From NCBI RefSeq assembly GCF_013620825.1, contig NZ_NJIC01000017.1, positions 1 through 64,000 of the forward strand: 64,000 bases of DNA. The letters are read 5' to 3'. The position numbers and the translations under genes were made by a program. The DNA is from Rhodanobacter sp. PCA2 (GTDB taxonomy: Bacteria > Pseudomonadota > Gammaproteobacteria > Xanthomonadales > Rhodanobacteraceae). Shown in pieces: positions 17,624 through 25,623 of this stretch (the first letter of the stretch is position 1; each line of letters begins with the position of its first letter). The notes beneath the pieces are model-generated. The model saw only the letters and a list, made by a program, of their open reading frames with translations, made no database searches and was not told the origin of the DNA.

Positions 17624-18511
17624 ATGTCCTCGTTGGAATCCGTCGGCGTCCGCTTCCGCGCCGCCCTGGCCGCCGAGTCGCCGCTGCAGGTGATCGGCGC
17701 GATCACCGCCTATGCCGGCCTGATGGCGAGGCGCGTGGGCTACAAGGCGCTGTACCTTTCCGGCGGCGGCGTCGCCGCCAACTCGCTGGGCGTGCCGGAT
17801 CTGGGCATCTCGACGATGGAGGACGTGCTGATCGACGCGCGCCGCATCGTCGACGCCACCGGGCTGCCGCTGCTGGTGGACATCGATACCGGCTGGGGCG
17901 GCGCCTTCAACATCGCGCGCACCATCCGCAACTTCGAGCGTGTCGGCGTGGCCGCGGTGCACATCGAGGACCAGGTGGGCCAGAAGCGTTGCGGCCATCG
18001 CCCCGGCAAGGAAGTGGTGTCGAAGGGCGAGATGGTCGATCGCGTGAAGGCCGCGGTGGATGCGCGCAGCGATCCCGGCTTCGTGATCATGGCGCGCACC
18101 GACGCGGCGGCGGCGGAAGGCATCGACGCGGCGATCGAGCGCGCGGTGGCCTACGTCGAGGCCGGCGCGGACATGATCTTCCCCGAGGCGATGAAGACGC
18201 TGGACGACTACCGCCGGTTCAAGGCCGCGGTGAAGGTGCCGATCCTCGCCAACCTCACCGAGTTCGGCTCCACGCCGTTCTACACCACCGACGAGTTGCG
18301 CTCCGCCGGCGTGGACATCGCGCTGTACTGCTGCGGCGCGTACCGCGCCATGAACAAGGCGGCGCTGAACTTCTACGAGACGGTGCGCCGCGAAGGCACG
18401 CAGAAGCACATCATCGACACCTTGCAGACGCGCGAGGAGCTGTACGACTTCCTGGGCTACCACGCCTACGAGGACAAGCTCGACGCGCTGTTCGCGGGCA
18501 AGCAGGACTGA
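17624..18511 (+). CDS. prpB: 2-Methylisocitrate lyase
   Basis: 295 residues (E. coli PrpB 296). Splits 2-methylisocitrate to pyruvate and succinate, the last step of the methylcitrate cycle. Isocitrate-lyase superfamily features are visible: the [16 protein letters not shown] substrate loop, metal-binding DIDTGWGG, the catalytic cysteine in the KRCGH motif, and [10 protein letters not shown]. The start at 17624 opens [15 protein letters not shown]; the upstream in-frame codons lie inside the control region. prpC follows 64 bases later. The leader of about 130 bases from the shared operator is unannotated. Confidence 0.96.
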   Translation: MSSLESVGVRFRAALAAESPLQVIGAITAYAGLMARRVGYKALYLSGGGVAANSLGVPDLGISTMEDVLIDARRIVDATGLPLLVDIDTGWGGAFNIARTIRNFERVGVAAVHIEDQVGQKRCGHRPGKEVVSKGEMVDRVKAAVDARSDPGFVIMARTDAAAAEGIDAAIERAVAYVEAGADMIFPEAMKTLDDYRRFKAAVKVPILANLTEFGSTPFYTTDELRSAGVDIALYCCGAYRAMNKAALNFYETVRREGTQKHIIDTLQTREELYDFLGYHAYEDKLDALFAGKQD

Positions 18512-18575
18512 TTCCGTTACGCCGCCCGGCACCTTGCGCCGGCAAGTTTCGCGAGTATCCGAGGAGAAACATCCG

Positions 18576-19721
18576 ATGAGCGAGCAAACCCTTCCCAAGG
18601 CCAAGAAATCCGTGGCGCTGTCCGGCGTGGCCGCCGGCAACACCGCGCTGTGCACCGTTGGCCGCAGCGGCAACGACCTGCATTACCGCGGCTACGACAT
18701 CCACGACCTGGCGGCCAAGGGCTGCTTCGAGGAAGTGGCGCACCTGCTGGTGTACGGCGTGCTGCCGAGCTGGACCGAACTGCAGAACTACAAGGCCCGG
18801 CTGAAGCGCCTGCGCGGCCTGCCGGCGCCGGTGAAGGGCGCGCTGGAGCTGCTGCCGGCCGCCACCCATCCGATGGACGTGCTGCGCACCGGCTGCTCGG
18901 TGCTGGGCACCGTGCTGCCGGAGAAGGACGACCACAACGTCGCCGGCGCGCGCGACATCGCCGACCGCCTGATGGCCAGCTTCGGTTCCATGCTGCTGTA
19001 CTGGTACCACTTCAGCCACAACGGCAAGCGCGTCGAGACCGAGACCGACGACGAGTCCATCGCCGCGCACTTCCTGCACGTGCTGCACGGCAAGGCGCCG
19101 AGCGAACTGCACGCGAATGCGCTGGACAAGTCGCTGGTGCTGTACGCCGAGCACGAGTTCAACGCGAGCACGTTCACCGCCCGCGTGATCGCCGGCACCG
19201 GCTCGGACATGTATTCGTCCATCACCGGCGCGATCGGCGCGCTGCGCGGGCCCAAGCACGGCGGCGCGAACGAGGTGGCGATGGAGATCATCTCGCGCTA
19301 CCGCAGCGCCGACGAGGCCGAGGCCGACATCCGCGCCCGGGTGGAGCGCAAGGAGATCATCATCGGCTTCGGCCATCCCGTGTACACGGTGTCCGACCCG
19401 CGCAACGTGATCATCAAGGAGATCTCGCGCAAGCTCTGCACCGACGGCGGCAACCCGGTGCTGTTCGACGTCTCCGAGCGCATCGAGAAGGTGATGGGCG
19501 AGATCAAGAAGATGTTCCCGAACCTCGACTGGTACTCGGCGAGCACCTACCACATGATGGGCGTGCCAACCGCGATGTTCACGCCGCTGTTCGTGATCGC
19601 GCGCACCTCGGGCTGGAGCGCGCACGTGATCGAGCAGCGCCAGGACGGCAAGATCATCCGTCCCAGCGCGAACTACGTCGGCCCGGAAGACCTGGCCTAC
19701 GTGCCGATCGACAAGCGCTGA
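18576..19721 (+). CDS. prpC: 2-Methylcitrate synthase
   Basis: 381 residues. Condenses propionyl-CoA with oxaloacetate to 2-methylcitrate, and often citrate too. The active-site signatures are [35 protein letters not shown] and [16 protein letters not shown]. The C-terminus [19 protein letters not shown] is PrpC-type, distinct from hexameric GltA. The ribosome site GAGGAG lies nine bases before the ATG. It is the second gene of prpBC and converges on the TerC-family gene, with a shared hairpin between. Confidence 0.96.
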   Translation: MSEQTLPKAKKSVALSGVAAGNTALCTVGRSGNDLHYRGYDIHDLAAKGCFEEVAHLLVYGVLPSWTELQNYKARLKRLRGLPAPVKGALELLPAATHPMDVLRTGCSVLGTVLPEKDDHNVAGARDIADRLMASFGSMLLYWYHFSHNGKRVETETDDESIAAHFLHVLHGKAPSELHANALDKSLVLYAEHEFNASTFTARVIAGTGSDMYSSITGAIGALRGPKHGGANEVAMEIISRYRSADEAEADIRARVERKEIIIGFGHPVYTVSDPRNVIIKEISRKLCTDGGNPVLFDVSERIEKVMGEIKKMFPNLDWYSASTYHMMGVPTAMFTPLFVIARTSGWSAHVIEQRQDGKIIRPSANYVGPEDLAYVPIDKR

Positions 19722-19750
19722 GCATCGGGCATGCAACCGCCGCGGAATGC

Positions 19751-19777
19751 GCAAGGGAACCGGGCCGGTTCCCTTGC
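19751..19777. terminator. Bidirectional hairpin between prpC and the TerC-family gene
   Basis: Stem GCAAGGGAACCGG/CCGGTTCCCTTGC with almost no loop lies between convergent stop codons. There is no long T-run on either strand, so its efficiency is uncertain. Confidence 0.6.
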
Positions 19778-19784
19778 CGCACGC

Positions 19785-20465
19785 TCACGGCCCGGCGGCG
19801 TTGCCGGAGGCGCGCCGGCGCGTGAGCCAGCCGCCGCCGCAGATCAGCGCCACCAGCGCCACGTCCAGCGCGTAGCCGGCCCAGGGGTGCATCCGGAACC
19901 ACGCGGCGGCCAGGTGATCGTGCGCGATCATGCGGGCGGCGGTGAACGCGATCGCGCCCGCACCGACGTAGATGATGGCGGGGAAGCGCTCGATCAGCTT
20001 CAGGATCAGGGTCGAGCCCCACACCACCAGCGGCACGCTGATCAGCAGGCCGAGTATCACCAGCGTCAGGTTGCCGCCCGATGCGCCGGCGATCGCCAGC
20101 ACGTTGTCCAGCCCCATCAGCGCGTCGGCGACGATGATGGTGCGCAGCGCGGCCGCGAAGCTGCCGGCGGCGGCGACCTCGTGCGGCGTGTCGTCCTGCT
20201 TCAGCAGCTTCCAGGCGATCGGCAGCAGCAGCAGTCCGCCGACCAGCATCAGGCCGGGCAGATCCAGCAGCCACACCACGCCCGCGGTAAGCGTGACGCG
20301 CACCGCGACGGCGCCGAAACTGCCCCAGAACACCGCGCGCCGCTGCAACTGCTTCGGCAGGTTGCGCGCGGCGAGCGCGATCACGATGGCATTGTCGCCG
20401 GCCAGCACGAGGTCGAGCAGCACGATCGTGAACAGGCCGGGGAGGAGATCGGAGAAGGCTTGCAT
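19785..20465 (-). CDS. TerC/YjbE-family integral membrane protein (probable Mn2+ exporter)
   Basis: 226 residues with about seven membrane helices. The signature LDLVLAGDNAIVIALAARNL and its repeat VADALMGLDNVLAIAGA carry the paired acidic residues of the TerC superfamily. Family members of this YjbE/Alx type export manganese, or load it into exported enzymes. The assignment here is strengthened by a yybP-ykoY Mn2+ riboswitch in its leader. The ATG at 20465 begins the first membrane helix. It converges on prpC and has no functional link to it. Confidence 0.88.
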   Translation of the reverse strand: MQAFSDLLPGLFTIVLLDLVLAGDNAIVIALAARNLPKQLQRRAVFWGSFGAVAVRVTLTAGVVWLLDLPGLMLVGGLLLLPIAWKLLKQDDTPHEVAAAGSFAAALRTIIVADALMGLDNVLAIAGASGGNLTLVILGLLISVPLVVWGSTLILKLIERFPAIIYVGAGAIAFTAARMIAHDHLAAAWFRMHPWAGYALDVALVALICGGGWLTRRRASGNAAGP

Positions 20466-20522
20466 GCAGGGTTCCGACGCGCCGAGGCCATGCAGCGACG
20501 ACGGATGCGCGCAGATCCGTCG

Positions 20523-20640
20523 TCACCGCAAAAGTCTCGTTCGCGGCACCGGCCGCCGCGGCGTCCGGAGCGAGGCATCGCTCGTGATGACGAACACCGC
20601 ACGGATGCGCGACTGCATCCGGAACTACTCCCTCTTGGGT
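20523..20640 (-). promoter_or_regulatory. yybP-ykoY manganese riboswitch
   Basis: On the minus strand the leader shows the conserved blocks in order: CAAGAGGGAGTAG, TTCGTCATCACGAGC, GGACGCC, and GCGAACGAGACTTTTGCGG. Helix P1 forms between CAAGAG and CTTTTG. These are the hallmarks of the yybP-ykoY class, which binds Mn2+ where its two loops dock and usually turns genes on. It ends about 58 bases before the TerC-family ATG. Confidence 0.9.
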
Positions 20641-20651
20641 GGTAGTCCGCT

Positions 20652-20681
20652 TATTTTCGCGGGGCGTTTGACCAGGGTCAA
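20652..20681 (-). promoter_or_regulatory. Promoter for the riboswitch-TerC transcript
   Basis: TTGACC (20681-20676) and AAAATA (20657-20652) on the minus strand are 18 bases apart. Transcription would begin just before the riboswitch P1 helix. The -35 lies inside the palindrome TTGACCAGGGTCAA, shared with the prpD control region. Confidence 0.6.
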
Positions 20682-20719
20682 GCGCGCCGCTGCTGCCGGC
20701 GGCATGCGCCGGATACAAT
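20668..20719 (+). promoter_or_regulatory. prpD promoter region with palindromic site
   Basis: TACAAT at 20714-20719 is a good -10 box; no matching -35 is seen 17 bases before it, suggesting an activator. The perfect palindrome TTGACC-AG-GGTCAA at 20668-20681 is centred about 50 bases upstream of the expected start, a typical activator position. Its TTGAYC half-sites resemble the TTGATC units in the prpB operator. Confidence 0.5.
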
Positions 20720-20747
20720 CGACCACTACCATGAAGCGAGATACGCC

Positions 20748-22199
20748 ATGAGCGCCCACGACATCCGTTCCGCCGTTCGCCCCGATCCCGACCAGCCCAT
20801 GGTCGACATCGCCAACTACGTGGCCGATTACCGGATCGAGTCGAAGGAGGCGTACGACACGGCGCGTTACATGCTGCTGGATTCGCTGGCCACCGCGATG
20901 ATGGCGATGAAGTTTCCGGAGTGCGTGAAGCACCTCGGCCCGGTGGTGCCGGGGGCGACGTTGCCGGGCGGCGCGCGCGTGCCGGGCACCAGCCACGAGC
21001 TGGACCCGGTGCAGGCCGCGTTCGCGATCGGCACCCAGATCCGCTGGCTGGACTTCAACGACACCTGGCTGGCGGCCGAATGGGGCCACCCCTCGGACAA
21101 CCTGGGCTCCATCCTGGCCGTGGGCGACTGGCTGGGCCGCAAGGCCGAGCGCGAGGGCGGCCACGCGCCGACCGTGCGCGACGTGCTGGGTTACGCGATC
21201 AAGGCGCACGAGATCCAGGGTTGCTACGCGCTGAAGAACAGCTTCAACCGCGTGGGCCAGGACCACGTGATCCTGGTGCGGCTGGCGTCCACCGCGGTGG
21301 CCACCCACATGCTGGGCGGCGACAAGGAGCAGATCACCACCGCCGTGTCGCACAGCTGGATCGACAACGGCGCGCTGCGCACCTATCGCCACGCGCCGAA
21401 CACCGGGCCGCGCAAGAGCTGGGCCGCGGGCGACGCCTGCCGTCGCGCGGTCACCCACGCGATCAACGCGGTGTATCGCGGCGTGGTCGGCTATCCGTCC
21501 GCGCTCAGCGCCAAGACCTGGGGCTTCTACGACGTGGCGTTCAAGGGCAACGCGTTCGAGTTCGAGCGTCCCTTCGGCAGCTACGTGATGGAGAACGTGC
21601 TGTTCAAGATCAGCTTCCCGGCCGAGTTCCATGCGCAGACCGCCGTGGAGTGCGCGATGAAGCTGCACGCCGAGGTGGCCGGCAGGCTCGACCAGGTCGA
21701 GAAGGTGGCGATCGAGACCCAGGAGGCCGGCTGCCGCATCATCGACAAGACCGGCCCGCTCGCGAACTACGCCGACCGCGACCACTGCATCCAGTACATG
21801 GTCGCGGTGCCGCTGATCTTCGGTCGCCTGGAAGCCTCGGACTACAACGACGAGATCGCCGCCGACCCGCGCATCGATGCGCTGCGCGAGAAGATGACGG
21901 TCAGCGAGAATCCGCAGTTCACCAAGGACTACTTCGATCCCGACAAGCGCTACATCGGCAATTCGGTGCAGGTGTTCTTCAAGGACGGCAGCTCGACCGA
22001 GAAGGTTTCCATCGATTACCCGATCGGCCATCGCAAGCGGCGTGCCGAGGGCATTCCGGTATTGCTGAAGAAATTCGAGGCGGCCATGCGCGGCTACCTG
22101 CCTGCGCACAAGGTCAAGGCGATCCTCGAGGCCACCCGGGATCCGGCGAAGCTGGATGCCATGCCCATCCAGCAGTTCCTGGGCCTCTTCACGCTCTGA
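20748..22199 (+). CDS. prpD: 2-Methylcitrate dehydratase (PrpD)
   Basis: 483 residues (E. coli PrpD 483). MmgE/PrpD family, iron-sulfur independent. Dehydrates 2-methylcitrate to 2-methyl-cis-aconitate. Family sequences include YMLLDSLATAMMAMKFPECVK, IRWLDFNDTWLAAEWGHPSDNLG, CYALKNSFNRVGQDHV and YRHAPNTGPRKSWAAGDACRRA. It is separated from prpBC by the oppositely oriented TerC-family gene but completes the cycle. Many Xanthomonadales use AcnD-PrpF instead; neither is in this window. Hydration to 2-methylisocitrate would need an aconitase elsewhere. Confidence 0.95.
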   Translation: MSAHDIRSAVRPDPDQPMVDIANYVADYRIESKEAYDTARYMLLDSLATAMMAMKFPECVKHLGPVVPGATLPGGARVPGTSHELDPVQAAFAIGTQIRWLDFNDTWLAAEWGHPSDNLGSILAVGDWLGRKAEREGGHAPTVRDVLGYAIKAHEIQGCYALKNSFNRVGQDHVILVRLASTAVATHMLGGDKEQITTAVSHSWIDNGALRTYRHAPNTGPRKSWAAGDACRRAVTHAINAVYRGVVGYPSALSAKTWGFYDVAFKGNAFEFERPFGSYVMENVLFKISFPAEFHAQTAVECAMKLHAEVAGRLDQVEKVAIETQEAGCRIIDKTGPLANYADRDHCIQYMVAVPLIFGRLEASDYNDEIAADPRIDALREKMTVSENPQFTKDYFDPDKRYIGNSVQVFFKDGSSTEKVSIDYPIGHRKRRAEGIPVLLKKFEAAMRGYLPAHKVKAILEATRDPAKLDAMPIQQFLGLFTL

Positions 22200-22280
22200 A
22201 CACGACGTGGCAACAATTCTCGCCGCAGTGGTATGCTGCATGGCAGCATCAACATCGCAGAATATCGCGATTCCACGATA

Positions 22281-22289
22281 TGCTATATT
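22281..22289 (+). promoter_or_regulatory. Extended -10 promoter for the OmpA-family gene
   Basis: TGCTATATT, a near-perfect extended -10, lies 95 bases before the OmpA-family start in a locally AT-rich stretch. No -35 is apparent. The leader would be about 88 bases, consistent with post-transcriptional control as in other ompA messages. Confidence 0.55.
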
Positions 22290-22383
22290 TGTGTGAAGTC
22301 GAATGGACCGGCCGGATCACCGCACGACCGCTGCATCCGCAAATCGGTTGCAATCGTTTCAATTACGAAAAGGGAGAGACCTG

Positions 22384-23463
22384 ATGAAACACAAGGGCCT
22401 TTATTTCATGGTTGCCCTGGCCTTGGGCGGCGTGGGTGCCGTTCACGCCCAGGACAGCACGGCGGCGGGCAGCAGCGACAACACCGCCGCTCCGGCCTGG
22501 CCGAACGGCTTCGACGACCGTTGGTACATCGCCCCGACCATCGGCGGCTACTACAACGACGGCGATCGCAACACCAACAGCCGCCAGTTCTACTACGGCC
22601 TGGGCGTCGGCAAGTTCATCTCGTCCAACACCTCGGTGGACGTGTTCTTCGACCGCACCAAGCGCAAGATCGACAACGGTCCGGCGAACGGTGGCGGCCA
22701 CGGCCACAGCAACTGGTCCAGCAACAACCTGGGCGTGGCGGTGCGCTACTACCTGGGTAGCGCGTCCTGGCGCCCGTACCTGCTGGCCGGCGTGATGGGC
22801 AGCCATCACAAGAACCCGGTGGACAGCGACTGGGCCCCGGCGGCCGAGCTGGGCTTGGGCGTCGCCAAGGCGGTGACCGACAGCTCCGACGTCCGCGTGG
22901 AAGGTGGTTACCGCTACGACTGGGACGACAAGAGCCAGCTGAACAAGAGCGGTTACGGCGACTGGTTCCTGGGCCTGAGCATCGTGTCGCGCTTCGGCGC
23001 GGTGCCGGCGGCTCCGGCTCCGGTGGCCCCGCCGCCGCCGGCTCCGGCTCCGGTGGAAGCGCCGGCGCCGCAGAAGGTCGTGATCGACCTGCGTGGCGTG
23101 AACTTCAAGTTCGACTATCCGAAGAAGGGCCAGGTGCACGCTTCGGAGATCGGCAAGGCGCTGGCCGTGCCGACCTCGGACTCGATCGCGATCCTGGACC
23201 AGGCGGTGGATACGCTGAAGCGTTACCCGGACGTGCACGTCACGGTCGCCGGTTACACCGACGGCAAGGGCAAGCCGGCGTACAACCAGGCCCTGTCGGA
23301 GCGTCGTGCGCAGATCGTGTACGACTACCTGACCAGCCACGGCGTGGACGCCAGCCGTCTGGAAGGGCCGATCGGCCATGGCATGAACGATCCGATCGGC
23401 GACAACGCCACGGACGCCGGTCGTGCGCAGAATCGTCGCGTGGAACTGCAGGTCCAGCAGTAA
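22384..23463 (+). CDS. OmpA-family outer membrane protein
   Basis: 359 residues. The signal peptide MKHKGLYFMVALALGGVGAVHA is cleaved before QDSTAAG. Residues about 35-205 form an eight-stranded OmpA-type beta barrel (RWYIAPTIGGYYNDGDRN to WFLGLSIVSRFG). A Pro/Ala linker (APAPVAPPPP) follows, then a peptidoglycan-binding OmpA domain (VTVAGYTDGKGKPAYNQALSERRAQ). It anchors the outer membrane to the wall. Ribosome site GGGAGAG lies six bases before ATG. The codon choice is narrower than that of its neighbours, fitting high expression. A strong terminator follows. Confidence 0.93.
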   Translation: MKHKGLYFMVALALGGVGAVHAQDSTAAGSSDNTAAPAWPNGFDDRWYIAPTIGGYYNDGDRNTNSRQFYYGLGVGKFISSNTSVDVFFDRTKRKIDNGPANGGGHGHSNWSSNNLGVAVRYYLGSASWRPYLLAGVMGSHHKNPVDSDWAPAAELGLGVAKAVTDSSDVRVEGGYRYDWDDKSQLNKSGYGDWFLGLSIVSRFGAVPAAPAPVAPPPPAPAPVEAPAPQKVVIDLRGVNFKFDYPKKGQVHASEIGKALAVPTSDSIAILDQAVDTLKRYPDVHVTVAGYTDGKGKPAYNQALSERRAQIVYDYLTSHGVDASRLEGPIGHGMNDPIGDNATDAGRAQNRRVELQVQQ

Positions 23464-23486
23464 TCGGGCCTGTCGCAAGCGTCACG

Positions 23487-23515
23487 AAAAAGCCCGGCGC
23501 ATGCCGGGCTTTTTC
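23487..23515 (+). terminator. Rho-independent terminator after the OmpA-family gene
   Basis: AAAAAGCCCGGC-GCAT-GCCGGGCTTTTTC: strong stem with A-run before and T-run after, so it may work on both strands. It begins 24 bases after the stop codon. Confidence 0.95.
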
Positions 23516-23524
23516 TTGGGAAAA

Positions 23525-23574
23525 GTACGGCCATGGAAGGCCTCGCGTTTGACCTCGACGATCATGGATGATCA
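23525..23574 (+). repeat. Lone diverged copy of the 66-bp ATGGAT-hairpin repeat
   Basis: By eye about 40 of 50 positions match one unit of the array at 54180-54414, in the opposite orientation. Two hairpins are kept: GGCC-ATGGAA-GGCC and GATC-ATGGAT-GATC. It lies in the leader region of the pseudouridine synthase gene (start 23610), just beyond the upstream terminator. Confidence 0.7.
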
Positions 23575-23609
23575 TGAGAGATCGCATCCATGCCCTCATG
23601 GCCTGACCG

Positions 23610-24359
23610 ATGGACCACACGAAACAATCGGGCGCGCAAGCCGGCAAGCGCCACGGCGTCGCCCGCGTCCTGAGCAAGCTGGGGGTGTGTTCGCGCAGCC
23701 AGGCCGAGGCTGCGGTGCGGGCGGGGCGCGTGGCCGTGGATGGCCGCGTGGTGCGCGATCCCGAATACCCGGTACAGGCGGAGCGCCAGCAGCTCAGCCT
23801 GGACGGCGTCGCGGCGGTGGCGTCGCGGCGCGTCTATCTCGCGCTGAACAAGCCCCGCGGCATTGTGGTGAGCGCGGCCGACGAGCGTGGCCGCGATACC
23901 GTCTACGACCTGCTGCGCGACGCCGGCCTGCCGTGGCTGGGGCCGGTGGGGCGGCTGGACAAGGCCAGCGAGGGCCTGCTGCTGCTCAGCAACGACAGCG
24001 TCTGGGCCGCCGGCATCACCGAACCGAGCACGCACCTGGACAAGACCTACCACGTGCAGGTGGCGGGGCAGCCCGATGCGGAAGTGCTGGCCGCGATGCA
24101 GGCCGGGGTTCGCGAGGGCGCCGACCTGCTCAGGGCGCGGCATGTTGCATTGCTGCGTGCGGGGGAGAAGAACGCCTGGCTGGAAGTGGTGCTGGACGAG
24201 GGCCGCAACCGGCACATCCGGCGCCTGCTGGCGGCGCTGGGCGTGGACGTGTTGCGCCTGGTCCGGGTGGCGATCGGGCCGCTGGCGCTTGGCGAACTCG
24301 CCAAGGGGCAGTGGCGCCACCTCGATGCGGACGAGGTGGCGCAACTGCAGCGGCGCTGA
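23610..24359 (+). CDS. RsuA/RluB/RluF-family rRNA pseudouridine synthase
   Basis: 249 residues. The N-terminal S4 RNA-binding domain (RVLSKLGVCSRSQAEAAVRAGRVAVDG, residues about 19-60) precedes the catalytic domain. The catalytic Asp is in GPVGRLDKASEGLLLL, and EGRNRHIRRLLAALG is the family motif near the end. It isomerises a specific uridine in rRNA. Which position (16S U516 or one of the 23S sites) cannot be told from sequence alone. The ATG at 23610 has no strong ribosome site, and the leader carries the dispersed hairpin repeat. It converges on kbl with only 10 bases between stops. Confidence 0.88.
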   Translation: MDHTKQSGAQAGKRHGVARVLSKLGVCSRSQAEAAVRAGRVAVDGRVVRDPEYPVQAERQQLSLDGVAAVASRRVYLALNKPRGIVVSAADERGRDTVYDLLRDAGLPWLGPVGRLDKASEGLLLLSNDSVWAAGITEPSTHLDKTYHVQVAGQPDAEVLAAMQAGVREGADLLRARHVALLRAGEKNAWLEVVLDEGRNRHIRRLLAALGVDVLRLVRVAIGPLALGELAKGQWRHLDADEVAQLQRR

Positions 24360-24369
24360 GCGCTGAGCG

Positions 24370-25563
24370 TCAGATCACGCCGAGCTGCTTGCCCACCTTG
24401 GTGAAGGCGGCGATGGCGCGGTCCAGGTGCTCGCGGGTATGCGCCGCGCTCATCTGGGTGCGGATGCGCGCCTGGCCCTGCGGCACCACCGGGTAGAAGA
24501 AACCGGTGACATAGATGCCTTCCTCCAGCAGCGCGGTGGCCATCGCCTGCGCCTTCGGCGCGTCGTAGATCATCACCGGCACGATGGGATGCACGCCGGG
24601 CTTGATGTCGAAACCGGCCTTGGTCATCTGCTCGCGGAAATAGCGGGTGTTCTCCTGCACCTGCGCGCGCAGATCGCCGGCGGCCTCCAGCATGTCGAAC
24701 ACCTTGATCGCGGCGGCCACCACGTGCGGCGGCAACGAGTTGGAGAACAGGTAGGGACGCGAGCGCTGGCGCAGCATCTCGATCATCTCGGCGCGGCCGG
24801 TGGTGAAGCCGCCCAGCGCGCCGCCCAGCGCCTTGCCCAGGGTGCCGGTGAACAGGTCGATCTTGTCCATCACGCCGTTGACTTCGGCCGAGCCGCGGCC
24901 GGTCTCGCCGAGGAAGCCGGTGCAGTGGCATTCGTCGATGTGCACCAGCGCGCCGTATTTCGCGGCCAGCGCGGTGATCTGGTCGAGCTTGGCGATGAAG
25001 CCGTCCATCGAGAACGCGCCGTCGGTGGAGATCAGCTTGGTGCGCGCGCCAGCCGCGTCGGCGGCCTGCAGCTGCTTCTTGAGGTCGGCCATGTCGCTGT
25101 TGGCATAGCGGAAGCGCCTGGCCTTGCACAGGCGGATGCCGTCGATGATGGAGGCGTGGTTCAGCGCGTCGGAGATCACCGCGTCCTCTTCGCCCAGCAG
25201 CGGCTCGTACAGGCCGCCGTTGGCGTCGAAGCAGGCGGCGTAGAGGATGGTGTCCTCGGTGCCGAAGAAGTCCGCGATCTTCCGTTCGAGCTGCTTGTGC
25301 AGGTCCTGCGTGCCGCAGATGAAGCGCACCGAGGCCATGCCGAAGCCGTGCGAGTCCAATGCTTCCTTGGCGGCCTTGATGACCTCGGGATGGTCGGCGA
25401 GGCCGAGGTAGTTGTTGGCGCAGAAGTTCAGCACCCTGCGCCCGCCCTCCAGTTCGATCTCGGCCGATTGCGGCGAGACGATCACGCGCTCGGCCTTGAA
25501 CAGGCCCTGCTCGCGAATGGAGTTCAGTTCGCTGGCGTAGCGTGCCTGGCCGGGGTAGCTCAT
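24370..25563 (-). CDS. kbl: Glycine C-acetyltransferase (2-amino-3-ketobutyrate CoA ligase)
   Basis: 397 residues (E. coli 398). A PLP enzyme that cleaves 2-amino-3-oxobutyrate with CoA to glycine and acetyl-CoA, the second step of threonine catabolism. The PLP-lysine is in [14 protein letters not shown], with [33 protein letters not shown] and a C-terminal [21 protein letters not shown]. Last gene of an apparent tdh - DUF748 - kbl run on the minus strand. Sixty bases separate it from the DUF748 stop. Confidence 0.97.
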   Translation of the reverse strand: MSYPGQARYASELNSIREQGLFKAERVIVSPQSAEIELEGGRRVLNFCANNYLGLADHPEVIKAAKEALDSHGFGMASVRFICGTQDLHKQLERKIADFFGTEDTILYAACFDANGGLYEPLLGEEDAVISDALNHASIIDGIRLCKARRFRYANSDMADLKKQLQAADAAGARTKLISTDGAFSMDGFIAKLDQITALAAKYGALVHIDECHCTGFLGETGRGSAEVNGVMDKIDLFTGTLGKALGGALGGFTTGRAEMIEMLRQRSRPYLFSNSLPPHVVAAAIKVFDMLEAAGDLRAQVQENTRYFREQMTKAGFDIKPGVHPIVPVMIYDAPKAQAMATALLEEGIYVTGFFYPVVPQGQARIRTQMSAAHTREHLDRAIAAFTKVGKQLGVI

Positions 25564-25623
25564 GTGGGAAGTCCTGGTGGGAAAACGCTTATTGTCGGCC
25601 TTTCGGGCGCCGGGTAGAACCGC

